Origin: Rubrivivax sp.
Lineage (GTDB): Bacteria; Pseudomonadota; Gammaproteobacteria; Burkholderiales; Burkholderiaceae_C
Reading direction: 5' to 3'
Assembly (NCBI GenBank): GCA_014859905.1
Contig: JACZKT010000512.1
Span: forward strand, 1-62,396
DNA: 62,396 nt
Position 1 is the first letter of the stretch, and each line of letters begins with the position of its first letter. Positions 40,759 through 51,132 of the stretch are shown here, one piece after another. The notes below the pieces were generated by a model. That model made no database searches. It was not told the DNA's origin and saw only the letters and a list, made by a program, of their open reading frames with translations. The position numbers and the translations under genes are program-made.

Positions 40759-41964
40759 ATGATTTCGATGATGAGACTCGCCCCCGCGGCTGTGTTGGCT
40801 GCCGCCTGCTGCTTCGCCCCGCTGGCGCAGGCACAAGATGTCATCAAGATCGGTGACATCAACAGCTACAAGGGCCAACCCGCCCATCTGGAGAACTACA
40901 AGCGCGGCATGGAGTTGGCCCTGGATGAGGTCAACGCCTCGGGCGGCGTGAACGGCAAGAAGGTGGTGCTCGTCATGCGAGATGACAACCAGAACCCCGG
41001 AGACGCGGTGCGCGCCGCCGAAGAGCTCATCTCACGCGAACAGGTGCAGGCGCTGTCCGGCAGCTTCCTGTCGAACGTGGCGCTCGCACTGGGCGACTTC
41101 GCCAAGCAAAGGAAGGTCTTCTTCCTGGCCACCATGTCGCTGAGCGACAGGATGATCTGGCAGAACGGCAACGCCTACAGCTTCCGGCTGCGCGCGGGGA
41201 CCTACACGCAGACCGCGATGCTGGTCGAAGAAGCAGTCAAGCTGAAGAAGAAGCGCTGGGCGCTGGTGTACCCCAACTACGAGTTCGGCCAGTCAGCGGC
41301 CGCCACCTTCAAGAGCATGTTGAAGGCCGCGCAGCCTGACGTCGAATTCGTCGCAGAGCAAGCACCGCCTCTGGGCAAACTGGAACCCGGCGCCGTGGTC
41401 CAGGCAATGGCCGACGCCAAGCCCGACGCCATCTTCAACGTTCTCTTCGGCGCTGACCTGATCAAGTTCGTGCGCGCCGGCCAGACCCGTGGCCTGTTCG
41501 AGGGCCGCGAGGTGGTCAGCTTGGTCACCGGCGAGCCGGAGAACCTGGAGCCTCTCAAGGATGACACGCCCAACGGCTGGATCGTCACCGGCTACCCCCC
41601 CCACGACGTCAAGACACCGGAACACGCCACATTCGCGAACGCCTACCAGGCAAAGTTCAAGGACTACCCGCGCCTGAGTTCAGTCATGGGCTATTCGACC
41701 ATCAAGTCCATCACCGAAGGCATGAAAAAGGCCAAGAGCGTCGAGACCGACAAGCTCGTCGCCGCCTTCGCGAATCTGCAGGTTGACACCCCCTTCGGCC
41801 GGATCACATACCGACCGAACGACAACCAGTCCACGATCGGTTCGTTCATCGGCAAGACCAAGAACCAGAACGGCACCGGCGTGATGGTCGAGTCCCGCTA
41901 CCGCGATGGCGCGCAGTTCCAGCCGTCAGCAGAAGAAGTGCGGAAGCTGCGTCCGGCACAGTGA
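40759..41964 (+). CDS. Branched-chain amino acid-type ABC transporter substrate-binding protein
   Basis: Signal peptide; IKIGDINSYKGQPAHLENYKRGMELALDEVNASGGVNGKKVVLVMRDDNQNP. Confidence 0.92.
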   Translation: MISMMRLAPAAVLAAACCFAPLAQAQDVIKIGDINSYKGQPAHLENYKRGMELALDEVNASGGVNGKKVVLVMRDDNQNPGDAVRAAEELISREQVQALSGSFLSNVALALGDFAKQRKVFFLATMSLSDRMIWQNGNAYSFRLRAGTYTQTAMLVEEAVKLKKKRWALVYPNYEFGQSAAATFKSMLKAAQPDVEFVAEQAPPLGKLEPGAVVQAMADAKPDAIFNVLFGADLIKFVRAGQTRGLFEGREVVSLVTGEPENLEPLKDDTPNGWIVTGYPPHDVKTPEHATFANAYQAKFKDYPRLSSVMGYSTIKSITEGMKKAKSVETDKLVAAFANLQVDTPFGRITYRPNDNQSTIGSFIGKTKNQNGTGVMVESRYRDGAQFQPSAEEVRKLRPAQ

Positions 41965-42062
41965 TGCAGCAGGCGCGCGCTCCCCGGGGGCGCATGTCGC
42001 GCGGAATTTCGGGGGCCGTGCCAGCCAGACCACCCTGATCGCTTGCACTCGAACACCAGACC

Positions 42063-43952
42063 ATGAACCTGTCAGGCCTCCTAGTCCAGATCCTGAACGG
42101 TTTTTCCGATGCGTCGTCTCTGTTCCTGGTGGCGGCGGGGCTATCGCTGATTTTCGGCGTGACTCACATTGTCAACTTCGCCCATGGATCGTTCTACATG
42201 ATCGGCGCGTACCTTGCGTACACCGTCATAGATCGCACGGGCAACCCGATCTGGTTCTGGCCGTCACTGGTCATTGCCGCAGTCGCCGTCGGCGCGCTGG
42301 GGGCGCTGACCGAATCGACGCTGCTGCGGCGCATCTACCGAGCCCCGGACTTGCTGCAACTGCTGGCGACTTTCGCCATCATGATGATCATCAAGGACGC
42401 GGCCTTGTGGCTTTGGGGCCCGATGGAACTATTGGGTCCGCGGGCGCCCGGTCTGGGCGGCTCAGTGGAAGTCCTCGGTCGGAAGTTTCCAACCTACGAC
42501 CTGTTCCTCATCGCCCTGGGCCCCACGATCCTAGGCGTCCTATGGCTGCTCATCGCGCGAACCCGCTGGGGCCGACTCGTGCGCGCCGCCACGCAGGACC
42601 GCGAAATGGTCAGCGCTCTGGGCATCAACCAAGCTTGGCTGTTCACTGCGGTGTTCGCGCTAGGCGCCATGATGGCGGGATTGGGTGGAGCCCTGCAGTT
42701 GCCCAAGGAGTCCGCCAACCTGGAAATGGATCTGCACGCCATCGGTTCGGCCTTCGTGGTCGTGGTGGTCGGCGGCATGGGGTCGATCTCGGGGGCGTAT
42801 GTGGCGGCCCTGCTCATTGCACAGATCAAGGCCCTCTGTGTTTGGCTCGGCGTCGTGCACTTGTTCGGTATCGACGTCTCCTTCTCCAAGCTCACACTGG
42901 TGGTGGAGTTCGTCGTCATGGCGGCGGTACTCGTCGTGCGGCCCTGGGGTCTGTTCGGTCAACCACAAGGCCAACGGCGCGTCGCAGCCACCAGCGTCGA
43001 ACTTCCTCTTCGGCGTGCCAGTCGCAACATGCTGATTGGTGCGGCCGCGCTGCTGGGACTGTTGGCGCTGATGCCCACGCTCACCGCAGCATCGCCCTAC
43101 GTCACGGTGCTGCTGATCGACGTGTTGATCGCCAGCCTATTCGCGGCCAGCCTGCACTTCATCATGGGCCCAGGCGGCCTGCACTCGTTTGGCCATGCTG
43201 CGTATTTCGGTCTGGGCGCCTACGGGGCCGCCCTGCTCATCAGGCGATTGGGCGTACCGATGGAGATCGCACTCTTCGCCGCCCCCCTCGTGGCTGCCTT
43301 CGGTGCCCTGTTGTTCGGCTGGTTCTGCGTGCGTCTATCAGGCGTGTATCTGGCCATGCTCACAATGGCTTTTGGCCAGATAGCTTGGGCATCCGTATAC
43401 CAGTGGGACTCCTTTGCGGGCGGCAGCAATGGCCTGACCGGCGTCTGGCCATCGGCCTGGGCGGCAGACAAGCGTGCGTACTACTACCTCACGCTAGCGC
43501 TGACTGCAGCCGCGCTGGTGATGCTGTACCGCGTGGTGTTCTCGCCGTTTGGCTTCACGCTTCGTGCTGCGCGCGATTCGGTGCTGCGTGCGGAAGCTAT
43601 CGGCATCGACGTCAAGCGAGTTCAGTGGGTCGCCTTCGTTTGCGCGGGCCTGGTCGCCGGCCTGGCTGGAGCCCTTTTCGCCTTCTCAAAAGGGAGCATC
43701 TCGCCCGAGTCGCTGCACGTGAGCAAGTCCATCGACGGGCTGGTCATGGTACTGCTGGGCGGCGTGCAGACACTGGTTGGCCCCATCGTTGGAGCGGCCA
43801 CATTCACCTGGCTGCAGGACACGATCGGACGTAACGCGGACTACTGGCGCGCAGTCCTGGGGGCCGTCATCCTGATGCTGATCCTTGTCTTTCCACGGGG
43901 CATCGCAGGCTCTTTCGCCGATCTCCTGGCCAGGCGCCGGGGTTCCCCATGA
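42063..43952 (+). CDS. Fused LivH-LivM ABC transporter permease (629 aa)
   Basis: N-half LivH-like (AAGLSLIFGVTHIVNFAHGSFYMIGAYLAY), C-half LivM-like (GLHSFGHAAYFGLGAYGAALL...GGVQTLVGPIVGAATFTWLQD) in one ORF. Confidence 0.92.
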   Translation: MNLSGLLVQILNGFSDASSLFLVAAGLSLIFGVTHIVNFAHGSFYMIGAYLAYTVIDRTGNPIWFWPSLVIAAVAVGALGALTESTLLRRIYRAPDLLQLLATFAIMMIIKDAALWLWGPMELLGPRAPGLGGSVEVLGRKFPTYDLFLIALGPTILGVLWLLIARTRWGRLVRAATQDREMVSALGINQAWLFTAVFALGAMMAGLGGALQLPKESANLEMDLHAIGSAFVVVVVGGMGSISGAYVAALLIAQIKALCVWLGVVHLFGIDVSFSKLTLVVEFVVMAAVLVVRPWGLFGQPQGQRRVAATSVELPLRRASRNMLIGAAALLGLLALMPTLTAASPYVTVLLIDVLIASLFAASLHFIMGPGGLHSFGHAAYFGLGAYGAALLIRRLGVPMEIALFAAPLVAAFGALLFGWFCVRLSGVYLAMLTMAFGQIAWASVYQWDSFAGGSNGLTGVWPSAWAADKRAYYYLTLALTAAALVMLYRVVFSPFGFTLRAARDSVLRAEAIGIDVKRVQWVAFVCAGLVAGLAGALFAFSKGSISPESLHVSKSIDGLVMVLLGGVQTLVGPIVGAATFTWLQDTIGRNADYWRAVLGAVILMLILVFPRGIAGSFADLLARRRGSP

Positions 43953-44728
43953 GCCTGTTCGAAGTGAGCAGTGTTGGCAAGTCCTTTGGTGGTGTTCGCG
44001 CGAACGACGGCATCAGCTTTCACCTGAAGTCAGGCGAACTGCTGGCCATGATCGGCCCAAATGGAGCAGGCAAGTCGACGCTGTTCAACACGATCAACGG
44101 GCAACTGCGCGCGGACCAGGGCTCCATCAAGCTCGACAGCCGCGAGCTCGTCGGTCTGCGACCGCGCGAGATCTGGCGACTCGGCGTAGGACGGACCTTT
44201 CAAATCGCCGAGCCGTTCTCCTCGATGACCGCAGTGGAGAACGTGCAGATGGCGCTGCTGTCGCGCGACCGCAAGCTATTCTCCTTCTGCTCGCGCGCCA
44301 CCGACCACTGCCGGGACGAGGCCATGGAACTGCTTCGCCAGGTCGGCATGCACTCGCAGGCGGACCGACCATGTAGCGTGTTGGCCTACGGCGACGTGAA
44401 GTGCCTGGAACTGGCGGTTGCCTTGGCCCACGCGCCACGGTTGCTTTTGATGGATGAACCCACTGCTGGAATGGCGCCGCGAGAACGCAACGACATGATG
44501 GCACTGACGCGCGACCTCGTCGTTAGGCGAGGTACAGCCGTGCTTTTCACCGAGCACAGTATGGACGTGGTCTTCGCCTATGCCGACCGCGTCATTGTGC
44601 TCTCCCGCGGCCGGCTGATCGCCGAAGGGACACCGGCTGAGATCCGTGACAACGCAGAGGTCAAAGACGTTTATTTCGGCGGCGGCACGACCTTCGGCCA
44701 GCAGCGTGCCAAAGCGAAGGTGGCATGA
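43949..44728 (+). CDS. ABC transporter ATP-binding protein, LivG type
   Basis: MIGPNGAGKSTLFNTINGQLRADQGSI; RLLLMDEPTAGM. Confidence 0.93.
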   Translation: MSLFEVSSVGKSFGGVRANDGISFHLKSGELLAMIGPNGAGKSTLFNTINGQLRADQGSIKLDSRELVGLRPREIWRLGVGRTFQIAEPFSSMTAVENVQMALLSRDRKLFSFCSRATDHCRDEAMELLRQVGMHSQADRPCSVLAYGDVKCLELAVALAHAPRLLLMDEPTAGMAPRERNDMMALTRDLVVRRGTAVLFTEHSMDVVFAYADRVIVLSRGRLIAEGTPAEIRDNAEVKDVYFGGGTTFGQQRAKAKVA

Positions 44729-45480
44729 GTCCCGTGCAGGCATCGGCCAGAACCGCCGACACACTGCTCGAGGTGCGTTCTCTGTCAAGCTGGTATGGCG
44801 CAGCGCAGATCCTGTTCGACGTGAACCTCGAGGTGCGAAGAGGCGAAGTCGTCGCACTGATGGGCAGAAACGGCGCTGGCAAGTCGACAACCCTCCAGGC
44901 ACTGATGTCGATGATCGCGCGCAAACGCGGCCAGGTCAGGTTCATGGGCCACGACGTCTCGGACGTCAAGCCGTACCAGGTTGCATCGATGGGCATGGGC
45001 TTCGTACCGGAGGACCGACGCATCTTCACCGACCTGACCGTTCTGGAGAACCTGGACATCGGGCGACAACCGCCACGTCGCTGGCCGGACGGCTCGAGCC
45101 TGCCGGCCTGGACTCCAGATTCGCTGTTCAGGCTGTTTCCGAATCTCGGCGAGATGCAACACCGCCGCGCGGGCCGCATGAGCGGCGGGGAGCAGCAGAT
45201 GCTGACCGTCGCACGCACCTTGATGGGCAATCCATTCTTGCTGCTGCTCGACGAACCCTCGGAGGGCGTGGCACCGTTGATCGTCGAGCAGATGGTCGAT
45301 ATGATCCTGGAGCTCAAGTCGCAGGGCGTGAGCATCCTGCTGTCCGAACAGAACATGCATTTCGCCGAACTCGTGTCCGACCGCGCCTACGTGCTGGAGA
45401 AAGGGCAGATTCGCTATGAGGGTCGCATGTCCGACCTGATGGCCGACGAGCTTGTCCGTTCCGCATATCTCAGCATCTGA
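44725..45480 (+). CDS. ABC transporter ATP-binding protein, LivF type
   Basis: LMGRNGAGKSTTLQALMSM; MSGGEQQMLTVARTLMGNPFLLLLDEPSEGVAPLIVEQM. Confidence 0.94.
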   Translation: MSPVQASARTADTLLEVRSLSSWYGAAQILFDVNLEVRRGEVVALMGRNGAGKSTTLQALMSMIARKRGQVRFMGHDVSDVKPYQVASMGMGFVPEDRRIFTDLTVLENLDIGRQPPRRWPDGSSLPAWTPDSLFRLFPNLGEMQHRRAGRMSGGEQQMLTVARTLMGNPFLLLLDEPSEGVAPLIVEQMVDMILELKSQGVSILLSEQNMHFAELVSDRAYVLEKGQIRYEGRMSDLMADELVRSAYLSI

Positions 45481-45514
45481 CGTTGAGACCGACCTCAACC
45501 AGGAAGAGAAGCAC

Positions 45515-46498
45515 ATGAGCATGAAGAATCTTGCAATCGTAGGTCTGGGGTACTGGGGCCAGAACCTGGTGGGCTCGGTACAGGGCGCCAGCGAGGCGCT
45601 GCGGTTCAGCCTCGGCGTCGCACGACGGCCCGAAGCACTGCAGGCCTTCGCAGCGCGGCGCAACTTGCGTCTGGTGTCCGACTATGCCGAAGCCCTCGCT
45701 GCGTCGGACATCGACGGCATTGTCCTGACCACGCCCGATCACCTGCATCCGGAGCAAGTGATCGCGGCAGCGCGCGCGGGCAAGCCGGTGCTGGTCGAGA
45801 AGCCATTCGCCCTGGACCGGGCGAGCGCCGACAGGGCCATCGCTGAAGCCGTTCAACACGGGACGCTGGTCGCTTTCGGTCACAACCGCCGCTTCCTCCC
45901 GGCGGTGAAGGCCATGAGCGAGCGCATCGCCACGGGACGGATTGGACGGGTCCTGCACGTCGAAGGGAACTTTTCTTCGAACTACGGCCTGCGCTTCAAG
46001 CCCGGCATGTGGCGAGCCGACCCCGCGCACACTGTGGCCGGCGGCATGACGGGCATGGGCATCCACCATGTGGACCTCATGATTCATTTCGCCGGCAAGA
46101 TTGCAAACGTGCAAGCCAAGGGACGCCGCCAGGTGATTGACCTCCCGATGGACGACAACGTCACGCTGAACCTGGACTTTGCCAGCGGCGCGACCGGAGC
46201 CTTCACCACCCTGATCACCACGTCACCCATGTGGCGCCTGCGAGTCCTCGGCTCCAAGGGATGGCTCGAGATGGTCGGAGGGAACCGCCTCATGAGCTGC
46301 GAGTGGAATGACCCGGTCCTGGAAACGACATTCCCAGCGGTCAGTACGGAAAGAAGCGAACTCGAAGCCTTCGCGCGCGCCATTGACGGCACCGAGACCT
46401 ACCCCATCAGCGTGGAGGATGCCCTGCATGGGGTGTCAGTGTTGGAGGCCGTCACAGCCTCCATCAAGGTTGGAGCTGCGTGCGACGTGACGCCCTGA
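45515..46498 (+). CDS. Gfo/Idh/MocA family oxidoreductase
   Basis: AIVGLGYWGQNLVGSV; IDGIVLTTPDHLHPEQVIAAARAGKPVLVEKPFALD. Confidence 0.92.
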   Translation: MSMKNLAIVGLGYWGQNLVGSVQGASEALRFSLGVARRPEALQAFAARRNLRLVSDYAEALAASDIDGIVLTTPDHLHPEQVIAAARAGKPVLVEKPFALDRASADRAIAEAVQHGTLVAFGHNRRFLPAVKAMSERIATGRIGRVLHVEGNFSSNYGLRFKPGMWRADPAHTVAGGMTGMGIHHVDLMIHFAGKIANVQAKGRRQVIDLPMDDNVTLNLDFASGATGAFTTLITTSPMWRLRVLGSKGWLEMVGGNRLMSCEWNDPVLETTFPAVSTERSELEAFARAIDGTETYPISVEDALHGVSVLEAVTASIKVGAACDVTP

Positions 46499-46617
46499 CC
46501 ACACGCCAAACGGGCCGCGGTCGACGCGTGCTTCACGCAGAGGGCCGCTCTCCCTCAACGTCCACTCCCCGAAGCGCAGAGGTCGCGAGGGCGAGTGGTC
46601 GCAGCTACCAGGTCCCG

Positions 46618-47757
46618 TCAGACATATCCTGGACCTTCGATCACCGGGTGGGATCGAATGAAGTCCTCGTCGATCTCCACGCCGAGCCCCGGTGCCTCGG
46701 GTGGTCGGACGAAGCCATCTGCGTCCACCTTGCACGCTTGGCTAGTCAAGTTGTCTCGAAAGAGGTTCTCCGTGGATGCGTCGGCCTCGTAATAGCCGCC
46801 GTTGTCTATGCTGGCCAGGAAGTGAAGCGTTGCGGCCATATTCAGCCCGGTCGCCGACGTGTGCGGGTTGACGGGCAGCTTCCAGGCCGATCCCATCGCG
46901 GCGATCCGAAGCCCTTCTGTCAGGCCTCCCGTCTTCGACAAGTCGGGCTGCAAGATGGAGATCGCACCGTCCTCGATGACACGCTGAAACTCGAAGCGCG
47001 TGTAGTGGTTCTCACCCGCGGCGAGCGGCGTCCTTCCCAGCCGTGCGGCAGCGCCGTAACTGCGCGCGTCATGCGGCGGAAACGGCTCCTCGAGCCAACC
47101 CACCCGCAGCTCGTCGAAAGCCGGCATCACGTGCCGGACATCGGCGATCGTGTAGTTGGTGTTGGCGTCGACCAGGATGTCGATCGAGTCGCCGAGGGCG
47201 TCGCGCACAGCCCGAACGCGCTCGACATCGGCCCGCCACGTGTCGCCAACCCGGAGCTTCAGTGCCCGGTAGCCCCGCTCGACGAGGCCTCGGGCCTCCG
47301 CGGCCAGTTCCGCCGGTGCCTGGAACCCGAGAGAGATGCCGCCCGCGTATGCGGGTATCGCCCGCGAGCTCCCTCCGAGCAGGCGGTACAGCGGCCAGCC
47401 GACGGCCTTGGCGCGAAGGTCCCACAGGGCCATGTCGATGCCACTGAGCCCGATGGCCGCGGCGGCACCCATCCCGTGACTCGACAACTGCATCTTGTAG
47501 ACACGGTTCCAGACCCCGATGTTGTCAGTCGCCTCCATGCCGGTCACCAGGTGGGCCAAGGTCGTGTTGACAAGGTGGGCCACGCTGCCTGGGGCGCGTC
47601 CATGATGGGCCTCGCCCCATCCGGTCAATCCACTTTCACTGCGCACCATCACGACGACCGTGTCCCGCTTGACGGTGCGCCCGATGCCGAGCCGCACCTG
47701 GCCTGCGCCGGAGACGCGAAATGAGAGCGGATAGGCCTTGACTTCAGTGATCTTCAT
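46618..47757 (-). CDS. Mandelate racemase/muconate lactonizing enzyme family protein (enolase superfamily)
   Basis: MALWDLRAKAVGWPLYRLLGG; ALKLRVGD...ILVDANTNYTI; LEEPFPPHDARSYGAAARLGRTPLAAGE. Confidence 0.92.
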   Translation of the reverse strand: MKITEVKAYPLSFRVSGAGQVRLGIGRTVKRDTVVVMVRSESGLTGWGEAHHGRAPGSVAHLVNTTLAHLVTGMEATDNIGVWNRVYKMQLSSHGMGAAAAIGLSGIDMALWDLRAKAVGWPLYRLLGGSSRAIPAYAGGISLGFQAPAELAAEARGLVERGYRALKLRVGDTWRADVERVRAVRDALGDSIDILVDANTNYTIADVRHVMPAFDELRVGWLEEPFPPHDARSYGAAARLGRTPLAAGENHYTRFEFQRVIEDGAISILQPDLSKTGGLTEGLRIAAMGSAWKLPVNPHTSATGLNMAATLHFLASIDNGGYYEADASTENLFRDNLTSQACKVDADGFVRPPEAPGLGVEIDEDFIRSHPVIEGPGYV

Positions 47758-47781
47758 ACAGCGCCTGTGGTTGGTTCAGTC

Positions 47782-48519
47782 TCAGCCGCCAAGGTATGCG
47801 GCTCGAAGCGCCGGATCGTCTCGCAGATCCGTGGCCAGGCCGGAGAAGGCGACCCGCCCGTTTTCGAGCACGTAGGCTCGATCCGCGATCTTCAGCGCGA
47901 TGTGCGCACTCTGTTCGGCCAGCAGCAAGGTCATGCCCTGCCCACGGATCCGACCCAGCGTCTCGTAGATGACCTTGACCATGACCGGCGCCAGGCCGAG
48001 AGACGGCTCGTCGAGCAGCAACACATCAGGGTGTCGAACCATGGCGCGGCCGATGGCGAGCATCTGCTGCTCGCCGCCGGACAGCGTCGCTGCAACTTGG
48101 CGGGTACGTTCACGCAGCTTGGGAAACAAGCCGTAAACGGCTTCGATGCGCTCGCTCACCTGCACGCGATCCCGGACCACGTAAGCCCCCATCTGGAGGT
48201 TTTCATGCACCGTCAGGTCACCGAAGACACGTCGCCCCTCGGGGGCATATCCCATGCCGCGCTCGACGCGCAGGTCGCTCCGCAGGCCATCGATGCGCTC
48301 ACCTTGAAACCTGACGGTACCGGCACTGACGGGTGAAAGCCCCATCAACGCTCGCATCACCGAGCTCTTGCCGGCACCGTTGGCGCCAAGGATCGCAACG
48401 GCTTCACCGCGGCGCACCTCGATCGACACGCCCTGCACAGCGTGCACCTTGCCGTAGTGCACGTGCAAGTCGTCGGTCGCAAGGACAGGCGCGACAGCCG
48501 GCGGATCACCCCTGTGCAT
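47782..48519 (-). CDS. ABC transporter ATP-binding protein, LivF type (start uncertain)
   Basis: ILGANGAGKSSVMRALMGL; LSGGEQQMLAIGRAMVRHPDVLLLDEPSLGLAPVMV. Confidence 0.93.
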   Translation of the reverse strand: MHRGDPPAVAPVLATDDLHVHYGKVHAVQGVSIEVRRGEAVAILGANGAGKSSVMRALMGLSPVSAGTVRFQGERIDGLRSDLRVERGMGYAPEGRRVFGDLTVHENLQMGAYVVRDRVQVSERIEAVYGLFPKLRERTRQVAATLSGGEQQMLAIGRAMVRHPDVLLLDEPSLGLAPVMVKVIYETLGRIRGQGMTLLLAEQSAHIALKIADRAYVLENGRVAFSGLATDLRDDPALRAAYLGG

Positions 48520-49291
48520 TTTCGACTTCCTCGCCATCGACTTCGCCGAAGTAAGCCGCAATGACCCGTGGATCCTGGATCACGACTCCAGACGGACCGT
48601 CGGCGATCTTCTCGCCGTGATCGAGCGCGATCACGCGTTCACAAAGACCCGTGACCATGCGCACGTCGTGCTCGACCAACGCGATCGTCACCCCCTCGTC
48701 ATGGACCGACTGGATCAATTGACGCAACTCCGTTCGTTCGGCCGGATTCAGTCCCGCCGCAGGCTCGTCAAGAAGCAACAACCGCGGCTGAAGTGCCAAC
48801 GCCCGCGCAATCTCGAGTCGATTCTGGGCGCCGTAAGGCAACTCCCGGGCAAGCACGTGCCCCCACTCAGTCAGCTGTACACGGGCCAGACACCGGTGTG
48901 CGAGGTCCCAGGCTGCAGACATTGCCGAGCGCGACCCAGCCAGCGCAAGAACGTCGCCCAAGGCGGACCCTCGCTTACTCTTGAGCGCAGCGACGACGAC
49001 GTTCTCCAGAACGGTCATTGACGTGAACAGCCGTTTGTTCTGGAACGTCCGGACCAGCCCCTTCTGAACGATCTGTGCAGCCCCCAGGCGGTCGATCCTG
49101 GCACCGTCGAAGACGATGCTCCCCGTCTCGCAGCGATAGATGCCGGAAAGGACGTTGAACAGCGTGCTCTTGCCTGAACCGTTCGGCCCGATGATGCCGA
49201 CGAGCGCACCTTCTTCGATCTCGAGGTCGACATCCACCAAGGCGCGGACGCCACTGAAGGCCAGGCTGACCTTTGAGGCCTGCAGCAGCAT
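48506..49291 (-). CDS. ABC transporter ATP-binding protein, LivG type
   Basis: GIIGPNGSGKSTLFNVLSGIY; RLLLLDEPAAGLNPAER. Confidence 0.93.
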   Translation of the reverse strand: MLLQASKVSLAFSGVRALVDVDLEIEEGALVGIIGPNGSGKSTLFNVLSGIYRCETGSIVFDGARIDRLGAAQIVQKGLVRTFQNKRLFTSMTVLENVVVAALKSKRGSALGDVLALAGSRSAMSAAWDLAHRCLARVQLTEWGHVLARELPYGAQNRLEIARALALQPRLLLLDEPAAGLNPAERTELRQLIQSVHDEGVTIALVEHDVRMVTGLCERVIALDHGEKIADGPSGVVIQDPRVIAAYFGEVDGEEVENAQG

Positions 49292-50256
49292 CACGCAGCA
49301 CCCTCGCTGTTCGCGCGAGCCGCCCGCTTGCGTTGAATCAGCACCAGGATGCCCTTGGGGAAGTACATCATCCCAAGCAGCAGAATCAGGCCGTAGACGA
49401 TCATCCGGAATTCCCCGAAAGGCCGGAGATATTCGGTAGCCGACTCGAGCACCGCCGTTGCCAGGATCATGCCTTCGATCGAGCGGTAGCCGCCGAACAT
49501 GCTCATCACCAGGAAGAGCACCGAAGGCTCGAGGCCGAACATGTCGGGATGGATGTAGCGGACATAGTGGGCATACAGGAAGCCGCCGGTGCCTGCCCAA
49601 GCCGCTGACAGTGCAAGTGCCGTCACTTTGGCGCGGCCCACGTCCACGGCGACGGATGTAGCGGCCAGTTGATCGTCGCTCAACGCCCGCAGGTACAGGC
49701 CCAGGCGGCTGGCGATGATCCGCTTGGCCAGCACGTAGGACACCACGGCGAAGACGAGCGCGAGAAAGTAGAACTGCTGGGTGGTTTCGAGCGCATAGCC
49801 TCCGAGGCTCACCGGCGGTATCGACCTGACGCCTTGCGGCCCGTTCGTGAGGTCGATCCAGTTCATGAGGACGATCCAGACGATCTGCTGGATTCCGATC
49901 GTCGCCATGACGAAGTACAGCCCCGCCAACCGAACTGCGCTCCCGCCGAGCGCAACGGCGATCGCGACCGTCACGAGCACCGAAGGCGCCAGCGTGGCGA
50001 TTGGCGCCCACCCGAAATTGGTGGTGAGCAGCGCAGTGGTGTAGGCACCTGTCCCGAACAGCGCACCTTGCGCCAGCGACACACGCCCCGTGAAGCCGGT
50101 CAGGAACCCGAGGCCGATGACCGGCAATGTGTAGATCAACACGAAGTTGGCGATGTGGATGACGTACTGGGGTGCCAGCGCCGGCAGGGCGAGCAGTGCC
50201 AGCAGCACCACCGCGGGCACAGCGTGCTGCGGCACGGTGACCGTTCGCATCTTCAT
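49291..50256 (-). CDS. ABC transporter permease, LivM type
   Basis: FLTGFTGRVSLAQGALFGTGAYTTALLTTNFGW; ATIGIQQIVWIVLMNWIDLTNGPQGVRSIPP. Confidence 0.92.
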   Translation of the reverse strand: MKMRTVTVPQHAVPAVVLLALLALPALAPQYVIHIANFVLIYTLPVIGLGFLTGFTGRVSLAQGALFGTGAYTTALLTTNFGWAPIATLAPSVLVTVAIAVALGGSAVRLAGLYFVMATIGIQQIVWIVLMNWIDLTNGPQGVRSIPPVSLGGYALETTQQFYFLALVFAVVSYVLAKRIIASRLGLYLRALSDDQLAATSVAVDVGRAKVTALALSAAWAGTGGFLYAHYVRYIHPDMFGLEPSVLFLVMSMFGGYRSIEGMILATAVLESATEYLRPFGEFRMIVYGLILLLGMMYFPKGILVLIQRKRAARANSEGAA

Positions 50257-51116
50257 ACCTTGATCGGCGTCTCGCGCCCCAGGAGCCCGGTCGGCCGCCA
50301 GACCAGCATGATCAGCAGGATGACGAATGCCACGAGATCCTTGTACGCGGACGAGATGTACCCGCCGGCCACGTTCTCGAGCACCCCGATGACGATGCCG
50401 CCGAGGATCGTGCCCGGGATACTGTTGATGCCTCCAAAGACGGCGGCTGCAAACGCTTTCAGGCCGACCATGTCGCCCATGTCGAAAGAGACGAAGTACA
50501 GAGGACCGATGAGAACGCCGGCAATCGCAGCCACAGCAAAGCTGAGGCCGAATGTGAAGCCGATCGCGCGATTGACATTGACGCCGACGGCGCCCGCGAT
50601 CTCTCCGTCCGCCGCCACCGCGCGCAGCGCGCGGCCCGTTCGCGTATAGGTGAACATGACGTGGAGAAGCACGACCAGCGCGATCGTGCAGCCTACGACC
50701 CACAGGCTCGCCTGCTGCACGCGCGCTGTGCCGAACTCGACGACGTTGCTGCCAAAGACCTTCGGAAACGGCACGGGTTCCGGAAAGAACACCCGGACCC
50801 CGTTCATCAGCACGATGCCCAGGCCGATCGAACCGACGATGAACACTTCGTGGTTGTGATAGAGCCGCCGGAACACGATCCGCTCGAGAACCATGCCGAC
50901 GACGAAGGCGACGGCTCCCACGGAAAGCAGCAGCAGCGGCGCCGGCATCGGCACCTTTTGTGCAATCACCAAGCCGAGGAATGCGCCGAACATGAACACG
51001 TGGCCTTGGGCGAAGTTGACCATTCGCAAGGTGCGGTAGACGAGCGTAAAGCCCAGGCCCACGACGGCATAGATGCAGCCGGTGGCGAACCCCCCGATGG
51101 CGATCTGCGCGAACAT
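50253..51116 (-). CDS. ABC transporter permease, LivH type
   Basis: GGFATGCIYAVVGLGFTLVYRTLRMVNFAQGHVFMFGAFLG. Confidence 0.93.
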   Translation of the reverse strand: MFAQIAIGGFATGCIYAVVGLGFTLVYRTLRMVNFAQGHVFMFGAFLGLVIAQKVPMPAPLLLLSVGAVAFVVGMVLERIVFRRLYHNHEVFIVGSIGLGIVLMNGVRVFFPEPVPFPKVFGSNVVEFGTARVQQASLWVVGCTIALVVLLHVMFTYTRTGRALRAVAADGEIAGAVGVNVNRAIGFTFGLSFAVAAIAGVLIGPLYFVSFDMGDMVGLKAFAAAVFGGINSIPGTILGGIVIGVLENVAGGYISSAYKDLVAFVILLIMLVWRPTGLLGRETPIKV

Positions 51117-51132
51117 GTTCGGCTCGTGCGCC

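Noticed and set aside
41906-43834. 642-aa plus-strand ORF overlapping the LivHM fusion in another frame
   Set aside because: Arg/Gly/His-rich out-of-frame reading; the 42063 frame encodes conserved permease helices.
48506-50011. Apparent 501-aa fusion containing LivG
   Set aside because: N-terminal 240 residues are out-of-frame reading of the LivM gene; the real LivG starts at 49291.
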